Shown here: positions 9,227 to 17,934 of the stretch, in pieces
How positions within the stretch are numbered: the stretch's first letter is position 1
Layout of the letters: the number at the start of each line of letters is the position of its first letter
Assembly: GCF_004006635.1 (NCBI RefSeq)
Contig: NZ_CP034842.1
Coordinates: forward strand, 1,674,001-1,738,000
DNA length: 64,000 bases
Source: Fusobacterium necrophorum subsp. necrophorum
GTDB taxonomy: Bacteria; Fusobacteriota; Fusobacteriia; Fusobacteriales; Fusobacteriaceae
Reading direction: 5' to 3'
Made by a program: the position numbers and the translations under genes
The notes under the pieces: model-generated
Database searches by the model: none
What the model was told of the DNA's origin: nothing
What the model saw: the letters and a program-made list of their open reading frames with translations, nothing else

Positions 9227-9295
9227 TTGCCTGAAAACTCTTATGGACACCTGCTATTGAAAAAAAATCAAGGAGAACAACTGGAAATGTCTTTC

Positions 9296-10216
9296 TTAAT
9301 AGTTATGTGCTTGATTTAGCAGAAATCGTTTCTGAAACAGTTCGTATTTTAGGATATCCTTTGTTCCTAATGTAACAATCCTGAGAACTATTCCCATGGC
9401 TGCAATTGCTTCTTCTCCATATAATGATGCAGATGAAGATATTTTGCTGATAGATATACTTGAAAAAATCTGTAATAGAAACATAGAAATTCCTACTTTT
9501 AGAATTTCTTTATAGATACCGGATGTAGGCTTAAAATTAATTAGTCTTATTTCAAGAAAACTTTTCCCTCCTTTGAAATAAAACAGATACATTAAACCTG
9601 TTACCAATTGGGAAATTAAAGTTGCAATGGCAGCTCCTTTTACACCTAAATCAAACTTATAAACAAAAACTGGATCTAAAATCATATTAAGTACGGAACC
9701 TACAATCATTGCTTTCAAAGAAACTTTAGCAGCTCCTTGTGATACTGCTATATTTCCTGAAGTTACATTTATTGTGCTAAATATTGCACTTGCGATAAAT
9801 ATACCGGCATATATCTTTGCCATATCCATAATCGAAGGAATAGCACCCATGAATTTTAGAACTTCAGTTAAAAACAGAAGTAAAATCAATCCTACTGTTA
9901 AACCAATAACAGCACTTGAAAACATTGACACCGTTGCAACAGTATCTGCTTCTTTCTTATTTTTTCCTCCTAACAAACGAGAAATATAGGAACCTGCTCC
10001 CGCACCGAAAGTTAACCCTATTCCGGAAAATATTAAGGAAATAGGAAACGCAACGGATACAGCGGCAACTGCTTGTTTTCCTAACCCAGATACAAAATAT
10101 GTATCCACGACATTATATAATGCCATCACCAACATACTTATAACCATTGGCATCCCAAGTTTAAAAAGTGCCTTTGTTATATTTTCTTCACTCATAATTT
10201 TTACTTTATCGTTCAT
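9296..10216 (-). pseudogene. MATE-family efflux pump, truncated at the C-terminus
   Basis: The first 285 or so residues are a normal MATE/NorM-type multidrug:cation antiporter (PMVISMLVMALYNVVDTYFV at the start, then FGAGAGSYISRLLGGKN). After GIVLRIVTLGT the family sequence stops and 18 unrelated residues lead to a stop. A full MATE has about 450 residues and twelve helices, so four or five helices are missing and the protein is probably inactive. The breakpoint is near 9365, where it meets sequence of the defence-like module. It follows the two ABC genes on the same strand and was probably the last gene of their operon. Confidence 0.8.
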
Positions 10217-10231
10217 TTTATACTCCCTTCA

Positions 10232-11950
10232 TCAATCATTTTTCGATTCTATTTGTTTTGTTATCATCTTGTAATAATGACCTCTTTTTTTAAATAATTC
10301 TGCATGATTCCCAATCTCTTCAATCTCTCCTTTATTCAGCAATATGATTTGATCTGCATTTCTTATAGTATGAAGTCTATGTGCAATAACAACCACTGTT
10401 TTTCCTTTTATTAAATGCTCAAAGGCTTTGTTAATCCTCATTTCATTATCCGCATCTAAGGATGCTGTAAATTCATCTAACAACAGTATCGGAGCATTTT
10501 TCAAAATAGCTCTGGCAATACTAATTCTTTGTTTTTCACCACCAGAAAGTGAGGTTCCTCCTTCAGCAACTTTCGTATTATATCCCTCCGGCAACGAAGT
10601 GATAAATTCGTGGCAACAAGCTATTTTTGAAGCCTCTATTACATCGTCATAACTTGCATTAGGATTCCCTATCAAAATATTGTTAAATATAGTATCTGAT
10701 AACAAAATATTTTCTTGGAACACAGCTCCGACTGAAGCCAATAAGCTATCAGGATTGATATTTTCAATGTTCTTAGCGCCAATTAAAATTTCTCCATTTG
10801 TTACATCCCAAAACCTTGCAATCAAATTCATTATTGTGCTTTTCCCTGACCCCGATTCGCCAATTAGAGCAGTTACACTTCCTTCATTTGCTGTAAAGTT
10901 TATATTATGCAATACTTCTTTATTATCATCATACGAAAAAGAAACATCTTTAAATTCCACAGAATAACTACATATTTCATCTTCCTTATTATTGTAGTCA
11001 AATGTTTTATACTTCATAACTTCTTTCAAATTATCGGAAGCAATTTTTAGATTTTTTAACATAATATAGTATCTTTCAAATGAACTTAAAACCCCTGACA
11101 ACGCAATTCCCATAACCATAAAAGCGATGAGTGATTCACCTTTAAAATCTCCCTTTAAAAATAAATAACCTCCACCCAACAAAGTCATTGGGATTATAAA
11201 ATTTACTAATGAAGCATATAATGCTGTCGGTATTGCCAACTTCATTTCAGTGCTAATGCCATTTTTTCTCACTAAATCCATGTTGTTTTTTAATCTATCG
11301 AAATTTGATGCCTGCATATTATATGCTCTAAAAACCTTAATACCTCCTATATATTCCAGTACATTGGAAATCATAGTTTCATTTATCCTTCGTTTATCTA
11401 TTTCCAGTGTTTTGGCTGTTTTTTCTCCAAAGATTAAGATAGGAATGGAAATAAAAATCATAAAGCATTCTGCAAGAGCCAGTTTATAATTGATAAAAAA
11501 TGTACCAATTATCAAAAATATACACATCGTTGCCATTTTTATTAAGAATGGCAATGTGTGTGAAAGTAGTCCTTCAAAACTTGTCAAATCATTTGTTAAA
11601 GTATTGATTAAATATCCTTTATTATTTTTATTAAAGTATCCTAAACTTAATTTTCTAAAATGGTTCGCTAATTTAATTCTCAATTCTCCTGTAATCTCAA
11701 AAGAATTTTCAAAAGACATTAAGTAACTTTTTCTATATGCTAAAATTCTCAGTATCACAGCCGCCAGACATACAACAGTATATTTGACTACGCCGTTCAT
11801 ATTTAATGTTCCGTTGAAAATATCAATAATCGTCAAATACAAAATAAAATATGTCATCATACTTCCTAAGCTATCTAAACACATAAGAAATATAGGGAAA
11901 TATAGTTTCCTAAAATTTTTTCCTATCAAGTTTTTTATATCTTTAACCAT
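10232..11950 (-). CDS. ABC exporter-fold half-transporter, second subunit
   Basis: Membrane domain (six helices, about residues 15-310) fused to an ATPase domain with Walker A GESGSGKST, signature LSGGEKQR and Walker B ILLLDEFTASLD. I place the start at the ATG at 11950 (MVKDIKNLIG) because a GGGGGGAT ribosome site precedes it and it lies 10 bases after the upstream gene; a further upstream ATG at 12004 would overlap that gene. It probably forms a heterodimer with the next ABC gene. Such pairs next to AraC regulators include the YbtP/YbtQ siderophore importers; the nearby TonB receptor supports an iron-siderophore role, while the neighbouring MATE suggests efflux. Substrate unknown. Confidence 0.85.
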   Translation of the reverse strand: MVKDIKNLIGKNFRKLYFPIFLMCLDSLGSMMTYFILYLTIIDIFNGTLNMNGVVKYTVVCLAAVILRILAYRKSYLMSFENSFEITGELRIKLANHFRKLSLGYFNKNNKGYLINTLTNDLTSFEGLLSHTLPFLIKMATMCIFLIIGTFFINYKLALAECFMIFISIPILIFGEKTAKTLEIDKRRINETMISNVLEYIGGIKVFRAYNMQASNFDRLKNNMDLVRKNGISTEMKLAIPTALYASLVNFIIPMTLLGGGYLFLKGDFKGESLIAFMVMGIALSGVLSSFERYYIMLKNLKIASDNLKEVMKYKTFDYNNKEDEICSYSVEFKDVSFSYDDNKEVLHNINFTANEGSVTALIGESGSGKSTIMNLIARFWDVTNGEILIGAKNIENINPDSLLASVGAVFQENILLSDTIFNNILIGNPNASYDDVIEASKIACCHEFITSLPEGYNTKVAEGGTSLSGGEKQRISIARAILKNAPILLLDEFTASLDADNEMRINKAFEHLIKGKTVVVIAHRLHTIRNADQIILLNKGEIEEIGNHAELFKKRGHYYKMITKQIESKND

Positions 11951-11960
11951 ACTATCCCCC

Positions 11961-13694
11961 CTATTCCACATAATTTTGCATATAAATATTCCACATATCT
12001 GCATAATGTCCGCCTAAATCGAGAAGTATCTTATGCGTCCCTTGTTCAACAATTTTCCCTTTTTCAAAAACCACAATTTTATCAGCATTCTTTATTGTGT
12101 GCAGTCTATGAGCAATCATAATCACTGTTTTATTCTTTAATAAATTCTCTAATGCAATCTGAATCTTATGTTCATTTTCAATATCGGAATAGGATGTCGC
12201 TTCATCGAAAATAATAATTGGAGCATTTTTCAAAATTGCTCTGGCAATACTGATTCTCTGCTTTTGTCCTCCGGATAATTTAAAACCTTTATCACCAATT
12301 TTAGTGTTATATCCATCAGGTAAGCCGGAAATAAAATCATGAATTTGAGCATTTTGGGCAGCAAGATGTACTTCTTCTTCATTGACATTTAAGCCCATTC
12401 TTATATTTTCAAGTAATGTATCCTCCATCATAAAGACATCTTGAAAAACAAAAGAAATGGACGCCATAAGTGAATCCGTATTTAACTCATTAATTGGAAT
12501 ACCGGATATTCTAATTTCGCCACTATCAACATTCCAATACCTTCCTATCAGTGTCGCAGCAGTTGTTTTACCTGCTCCTGATTCCCCAACAAATGCAGTA
12601 AATGAGTTAGGCTCTATCTTCATTGAAATATTTTTCAATACAAGGTTGTTTTCATCATATCCAAAATTCACATTTTCAAATTCTATTTCTAACGATTTTG
12701 ATTTAACCCTTTTTTCGCCGTTTTTTTCAACAGGAACAGAAAATAATTGCTTTATATTTACAAGCCCGCTATTTAGCTCTATTCTTCCCATAGCGATATT
12801 GAACAAATTAAAAAATGTTCTATAAAAACACATCGTCAACAACATAAATACAAGGAATTCTTCTGATGAAATCAATTTATTTAAATATAAATAGCCTCCA
12901 ATAGGTAAAGTAAATAGCACTCCTGAGTCTAAGATCACAATCATGAATGCAAGTGGATAACAGGAGCATTTAGCCATCTCTTTAAGACACTCGGTGTATT
13001 TCTTTGAGGATTTACTCAACTTAACAAACTTATCCGCTGTCAGTCCAAACATTTTTATTATGGGCATACAGTTTACATATTCATTTGTTACTCCCATCAC
13101 CTCCGAAAAGGTATTGGTATACTTCCTTGTTAAATCCGGATATTTTCTCATCATGAATGTAGGCAAAAAAACACCCACAATAACGGGTATTATCATAGCC
13201 AATGTCATGTAAACATTTATGCGAAGCATTAACACAACCGCTATAACAGGAATGACTATTGCCTGAATTATTTCAACTAAATTATGTGCTATAAAGCCCT
13301 CAAGTTTTTCTATATCGTCAAATAACGCTGCTTTTAGCTCTCCTGTTGATTTATTATTAAAAAATCCCAAATTAACCTTTGATAAATATTCTAAAGCCTC
13401 CATTTTTAAACGATGCATAATATTATAGGCTGCAACATGAGTACATATCATTGTTGCTGACATTAACACATTTTGTACAATCGCCCCAATAACCATAATC
13501 AACGCCCATATCAATACTGTATGAATGTTCAAAGTTTTATTGATTAAAGATAAGATCATCTGATACAAAACAACATAGGGAACAAATGACAAAAGTCCAC
13601 TGATTATTCCTAACAATATGCCTATAAAAATTTTAACTTTTTCATACTTTAACAAGGAAAATATGCTTATATTTTTCCCATTAAATCTTCCCAT
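11961..13694 (-). CDS. ABC exporter-fold half-transporter, first subunit
   Basis: A 577-residue fused membrane-ATPase protein. About six helices occupy residues 20-310; the ATPase domain has Walker A GESGAGKTT, signature LSGGQKQR, Walker B IIIFDEATSYSD and the H-loop IAHRLHT. First gene of a leftward operon ABC-ABC-MATE, with a GAGGTGAG ribosome site. Divergent from the AraC-type gene at 13927, which is likely its regulator. The YbtP/YbtQ-like assignment is family-level inference. Confidence 0.85.
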   Translation of the reverse strand: MGRFNGKNISIFSLLKYEKVKIFIGILLGIISGLLSFVPYVVLYQMILSLINKTLNIHTVLIWALIMVIGAIVQNVLMSATMICTHVAAYNIMHRLKMEALEYLSKVNLGFFNNKSTGELKAALFDDIEKLEGFIAHNLVEIIQAIVIPVIAVVLMLRINVYMTLAMIIPVIVGVFLPTFMMRKYPDLTRKYTNTFSEVMGVTNEYVNCMPIIKMFGLTADKFVKLSKSSKKYTECLKEMAKCSCYPLAFMIVILDSGVLFTLPIGGYLYLNKLISSEEFLVFMLLTMCFYRTFFNLFNIAMGRIELNSGLVNIKQLFSVPVEKNGEKRVKSKSLEIEFENVNFGYDENNLVLKNISMKIEPNSFTAFVGESGAGKTTAATLIGRYWNVDSGEIRISGIPINELNTDSLMASISFVFQDVFMMEDTLLENIRMGLNVNEEEVHLAAQNAQIHDFISGLPDGYNTKIGDKGFKLSGGQKQRISIARAILKNAPIIIFDEATSYSDIENEHKIQIALENLLKNKTVIMIAHRLHTIKNADKIVVFEKGKIVEQGTHKILLDLGGHYADMWNIYMQNYVE

Positions 13695-13856
13695 ATTTTC
13701 TCACCTCTTTTTTGTCCTATTTATCACTAATAGAGTATTCTAAAGGTGAAAATAAATCAATATATAGCATTTTACAAACTCATAAAACAAAAAGTCAATT
13801 AAACCCTTTATTTTAGCCGTTTTTTTTGTTTTAATTTAATCCTAATTAAAAATATC

Positions 13857-13884
13857 GTGATATAAATCTGGATGATTGTGATAT
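13857..13884. promoter_or_regulatory. Candidate AraC-type operator half-sites
   Basis: GTGATAT occurs at 13857-13863 and 13878-13884, 21 bases apart (two helical turns), in the spacer between the divergent ABC operon and the AraC gene. Direct repeats on one face of the helix are typical of AraC-family sites. No experiment supports it. Confidence 0.35.
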
Positions 13885-13926
13885 TAAATTATGGTAAAAT
13901 GATATGACAACAAGGAGGTGTATTTC

Positions 13927-14901
13927 ATGAAAAAAACAGTCATTGAATATTATGATGAACTACCCCAAAATTTACATTTTTATAAAATAGAAGAAGAATC
14001 CACTTCGGGTAATAATTTCTATCGAATGAACTCTGAATATGGATGTGGAAATGTACAAGTTATGAATTTTCACAACCAATTCTTAATTATTATTGCTAAC
14101 TTTATCCCAAGTAGTGATTTTGAAAAAGTATCCGAAATAGAAGAAGAATATTTTGAAATCAGTCAATTTGAAACAGATTCCAGTTACTTCAAGGTAGGTG
14201 GACGAAAAGTAAAACAAGTCGATAAAGGAATTTGCTGTTATGCCAATACAAGAAAAGTTGCTTATGCCTTTTGTGAATCAAATAAGCCAACATGCTTTAC
14301 AAAAGTAATCATCACAAAGAAATATTTTGATTCATTTTTAGAGGAACGATTCGGTAATGCCTACGAAACATCAAAAAACGCTTTAGACTTTCTTGTCGAA
14401 AATCCTAACTCTCCGGAACTAAATTTTGTTTTTCAACAAATAAAAGATTGTCCTGCAATCGGTAATACCAGAAAATTATATATGGAGGGAAAAGTAATTG
14501 AAATACTTTCTCTGATAACAACTACGATAGAGATGGAAAAAAATCGCCCGCATCTTTCTGTAAAGTTGGATCGTAAGGATAAGCGTAATCTAAATAAGGT
14601 GATTACATTTATGAAACATAATCTTTCCGCTTATCCTTCCATAGAGGAACTATCAAAAATGGCTAATATGAGCTGCTCTCGTTTTCAAATGGCTTTTCGT
14701 CAAGTTTATGGGACAAGCGCTTACGAATATTTAAAAGTTATGAGAATGAATTATGCTCTGTTATTGTTACAGGATACTGACGATAAAATTTACCACATCG
14801 CTTTAAAGGTTGGTTATAAAAACGCAGGACATTTTTCAAAAATATTTAAAGAAACTTTTAAAATGAGTCCTATGGAATATCGGAATATACATCATATTTG
14901 A
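13927..14901 (+). CDS. AraC-family transcriptional regulator
   Basis: About 324 residues. The C-terminal 100 residues form the double helix-turn-helix, with MSCSRFQMAFRQVYGTSAYE in the first motif and VGYKNAGHFSKIFKETF then SPMEYR in the second. The N-terminal 200 residues are a cupin-like sensory region. Start chosen at ATG 13927 because the AAGGAGGTG lies at 13912-13920; the GTG at 13918 is part of that site. It lies between the divergent ABC pair and the TonB receptor gene, so it probably controls both in response to the imported ligand, as YbtA does for yersiniabactin. That link is inference. Confidence 0.85.
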   Translation: MKKTVIEYYDELPQNLHFYKIEEESTSGNNFYRMNSEYGCGNVQVMNFHNQFLIIIANFIPSSDFEKVSEIEEEYFEISQFETDSSYFKVGGRKVKQVDKGICCYANTRKVAYAFCESNKPTCFTKVIITKKYFDSFLEERFGNAYETSKNALDFLVENPNSPELNFVFQQIKDCPAIGNTRKLYMEGKVIEILSLITTTIEMEKNRPHLSVKLDRKDKRNLNKVITFMKHNLSAYPSIEELSKMANMSCSRFQMAFRQVYGTSAYEYLKVMRMNYALLLLQDTDDKIYHIALKVGYKNAGHFSKIFKETFKMSPMEYRNIHHI

Positions 14902-15098
14902 CCAATTTTATATCATGATATTTTTTATATCTGTCACAATATTTTATATTTTTATGAAAATATTTTTTCGAAAAGTCTTATATTTTGTGAGAGGAAACTC
15001 CTTTTTAAACTCTTTAGAAGAGAATCTCCTTCTCTTGTTTATAGAAGAACTATGTAATATAAAGAATATAACAAGGATTTATAATGAAGGAGGAAAAA

Positions 15099-17084
15099 AT
15101 GAGAAAAAATTTTTTATTGGCAAGCTTTTTAGTATTTGGAGTGAATATGGCTTTTGCAGAGGAAAATCCGGTGCTGACCCTAGAACAAACCATTGTGAGT
15201 ACGGAATCCTTTGGAACATCTGCTCGAAAGACAGCAAGAAATGTAAGAGTGATGACAGAAAAAGAAATTAAAGAGAAAGGAGCCTCGACCATAGAGGAAG
15301 CTCTCAAAGGAATTCCGGGAGTGATAGTCAGAAGAATAGATGGTTCTGCTCCCATTATTGACTTAAGAGGAACAGGAATGGCTTCCAGTATCAGTTCCAG
15401 TCTTCTTCTTCTAAACGGGGTTCCTTTGAATGGACTTATTGTATTTGATATCAACTCCATTCCTATCAATGAAGTGGAAAGAATTGAAATTATTCAAGGA
15501 GGAGGAGCTCTTATGTATGGGGATGGTGCCGTTGGTGGAATGGTAAATATCATCACAAAATCCCCTAAGAATAAGAAATATTTTGGAAGTGTCAATCTGG
15601 AACTTGCTTCTTGGAAGACTAAACGAGCCAATATCAATTATGGAATGAAAGTGGGAGAAAAATTATCGGTGAATGCTTCCTATTCTGGATATTCCTCTAT
15701 GGATTATCGGGACAGGTATCATGGAATGGATTGGACAGGACAGTACCTTGATTACCGAAATCGAGCGGATAAGAAATATTCTGTTTGGTTTAGCGGAAAG
15801 TATGACTTACAAGATGGAAATATAGAATTACGCTACAATCATACTGAAAATAGAGACATCTTTGCCGGTTCTTTGGATAAAAAACAATTTCAAGACAATC
15901 CAAAACAAACCGGCGGTTTTGGAAGGGAAGTGAAAAATATATCTGATGTTTGGAATCTATCTTATCAGAAAGCATTGAAAGAAAATTTAGAATTTTCACT
16001 TATTGGAGGACATCACCAAGACAAGAGTATCCTTTTGAATCAAATTTCTTCCGAGTATTTTATCAAACCACAATTAAAATATCGCTATGGAAAAAATAGT
16101 TATCTTATTTTTGGAGGAGATTATAAAAATGGAAAACGTGTCTTTAAGAGTCCCCTTATTACAAATCATAAAAAAGCCCCAGATGATAAGAGAAAAGCTA
16201 TGGCATTCTATTTTATGAATAAATTTTCCAATGGAAAATGGGAATTTTCACAAGGATACAGAAGAGAAAGAGTAGAATATGATTATACTTCCAAAGCCTA
16301 TAGAAATCTTTACTATTTATCAGAAGCAAATCCAGTTTCTTCGCGTTCTTCTAATAACAATAGTTTTGAATTGGGAGTAAATTATTTATATTCTGATACA
16401 GGAAATATGTATTTCAATTACACAAGGGCTGTTAGAACTCCAACAATAGAAGATGCTAAAATTTGGTATGGAGAGGTAAAGAGTAAAAAAAGTGATATTT
16501 TTGAGATAGGAATGAGAGACTATTTCAAAAATACCTTAATCTCCTCCTCTATTTTTTATATGAATGCAAAAAATGAAGTTTATTATGATACGAGAGATAT
16601 GTTGCGTATCAAAAGTAGAAATTTTGATGGAACAGTAAGACGGATTGGGGCACAGTTAGCATTAAGCCATTATCTTGGGAAATTCGTTTTGAAAGAAAAT
16701 ATTTCTTATGTTAATCCCAAAATTGTGAGTGGACCCTATAAAGGAAAAAGCTTTGTTACGGTGCCAAATTGGATTTTGAATCTGGGGGCAGCTTATCGTT
16801 TTTCAGAACAATTTTTAATAAATGCAGACTTATATTATCAATCCAAAATGTATGCAGAAGATGATTTCGAGAATATTCTTGGAAAAGATAATTCCTATGT
16901 AACTTTGAATATGAACGCATCGTATAAGTTTGATAATGGAATTGAGATTTATGGAGGAATTAAAAATCTGTTGAACGAAAGATATGCGGATACGATAGCG
17001 ATAAATCCCTATCCAAGCCCTAAAATAGCATATTATCCGGGAGATGGAAGAAATTTTTATATGGGATTTCGATATCAGTTTTAG
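15099..17084 (+). CDS. TonB-dependent outer-membrane receptor
   Basis: Outer-membrane transporter of about 661 residues for an iron-siderophore or similar ligand, energised by TonB. A Sec signal peptide (cut after AFA) is followed by a plug domain (about 30-150: ASTIEEALKGIPGV, LLLNGVPLN, EVERIEIIQGGGALMYGDGA) and a beta-barrel ending in the aromatic GFRYQF. Start chosen at 15099 since the ATG at 15084 lies within the AAGGAGG. It is downstream of the AraC gene and near the divergent ABC pair, which suggests receptor plus inner-membrane import. No TonB, ExbB or ExbD gene is in the window. Confidence 0.9.
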   Translation: MRKNFLLASFLVFGVNMAFAEENPVLTLEQTIVSTESFGTSARKTARNVRVMTEKEIKEKGASTIEEALKGIPGVIVRRIDGSAPIIDLRGTGMASSISSSLLLLNGVPLNGLIVFDINSIPINEVERIEIIQGGGALMYGDGAVGGMVNIITKSPKNKKYFGSVNLELASWKTKRANINYGMKVGEKLSVNASYSGYSSMDYRDRYHGMDWTGQYLDYRNRADKKYSVWFSGKYDLQDGNIELRYNHTENRDIFAGSLDKKQFQDNPKQTGGFGREVKNISDVWNLSYQKALKENLEFSLIGGHHQDKSILLNQISSEYFIKPQLKYRYGKNSYLIFGGDYKNGKRVFKSPLITNHKKAPDDKRKAMAFYFMNKFSNGKWEFSQGYRRERVEYDYTSKAYRNLYYLSEANPVSSRSSNNNSFELGVNYLYSDTGNMYFNYTRAVRTPTIEDAKIWYGEVKSKKSDIFEIGMRDYFKNTLISSSIFYMNAKNEVYYDTRDMLRIKSRNFDGTVRRIGAQLALSHYLGKFVLKENISYVNPKIVSGPYKGKSFVTVPNWILNLGAAYRFSEQFLINADLYYQSKMYAEDDFENILGKDNSYVTLNMNASYKFDNGIEIYGGIKNLLNERYADTIAINPYPSPKIAYYPGDGRNFYMGFRYQF

Positions 17085-17191
17085 GATTCTTTATCAAATG
17101 CTTGATGAAGAGTTTTCAAAAGAGGTTTAGAGATTTAAAATTTACAGAGTTTTTATATACGCTTGTATAAAGTATTCTCTTTCTATTGGGT

Positions 17192-17235
17192 AAAAGTCAA
17201 TGAATATTTTCAAAAATATTCATTGACTTTTTCAA
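17192..17235 (+). terminator. Intrinsic terminator after the TonB receptor gene
   Basis: A perfect 19-bp stem, AAAAGTCAATGAATATTTT against its complement at 17213-17231, ending in a T run. Its core TGAATATT/AATATTCA resembles the operator-like palindrome at 17250-17285. Confidence 0.8.
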
Positions 17236-17249
17236 TTCTTAGAGCTATC

Positions 17250-17285
17250 ATATCTATGAATAAAATATAAAATATTCATAGATAT
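17250..17285. promoter_or_regulatory. Candidate TetR operator
   Basis: ATATCTATGAATA (17250-17262) and TATTCATAGATAT (17273-17285) are a perfect 13-bp inverted repeat with a 10-base spacer, 26 bases before the tetR start. The position fits autoregulation by the TetR protein encoded next. Confidence 0.55.
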
Positions 17286-17310
17286 GCTTATAAGTCTTGG
17301 AGGTTAAAAA

Positions 17311-17907
17311 ATGGCAAAGGCATTTACGAAGGAAGAAAAGCTGAAAATTAAGGAAAAGATTATGGAAACAGCCCTTGATTTATTTCATGACAAAGGTACA
17401 AAATCATTAAATATTTCAGAATTAACGAAAAGAGTAGGGATAGCCCAAGGGAGCTTTTATAATTTTTGGAAAGATAAAGAAGCTCTTATTATGGACTTAA
17501 TGGCATATAGGTTAATACAAAAATTGGATACTATTGAAAAAGAAATTTCTCATTCTTTAGAGAATCCACAAAAATTTCTTTCCGATGTGATTTATAATGG
17601 CTCTATAGATCTTGCAAAAAAAATCAGAAATCAGTCCATTTATAGAGATGCTTTTAAAATATTTCTAAGTCATGAATTTAAAGAAGGAAACAGAATGGAA
17701 AGTCTGTATAGTAATTTTTTGGACAGATTGATAGAATATTGGGAAGAAAACAAAGTGGTAAAAAGTGTTGATAAGCAAGGTTTATCCAATGCTTTTATAG
17801 GTAGCTTTCTATTATGTTGCCATAATCAACATTTTAATAAAAATACTTTTGACGAAGTATTGTATATTTACATCTCCGGAATTGTTTGTAGATACATAGA
17901 AACATAA
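17311..17907 (+). CDS. TetR-family transcriptional regulator
   Basis: 198 residues. The N-terminal helix-turn-helix is typical (IMETALDLFHDKGTKSLNIS, then ELTKRVGIAQGSFYNFWKDK). The C-terminal ligand domain is not assignable. TTGGAGG precedes the ATG. It is followed at 27 bases by the phosphotransferase and then the MATE gene on the same strand, so it is probably the local repressor of an inducible detoxification operon. Confidence 0.85.
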   Translation: MAKAFTKEEKLKIKEKIMETALDLFHDKGTKSLNISELTKRVGIAQGSFYNFWKDKEALIMDLMAYRLIQKLDTIEKEISHSLENPQKFLSDVIYNGSIDLAKKIRNQSIYRDAFKIFLSHEFKEGNRMESLYSNFLDRLIEYWEENKVVKSVDKQGLSNAFIGSFLLCCHNQHFNKNTFDEVLYIYISGIVCRYIET

Positions 17908-17934
17908 TCCGTCGAAGAGAAAGGAGAGATAGCT

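Noticed and set aside
9240..9365. A plus-strand frame reading NSYVLDLAEIVSETVRILG across the MATE breakpoint
   Set aside because: It may be a remnant of a lost gene, but no start, ribosome site or family was recognised.
11950..12004. Upstream ATG of the second ABC gene
   Set aside because: It would overlap the preceding gene, and the ATG at 11950 has a strong ribosome site.
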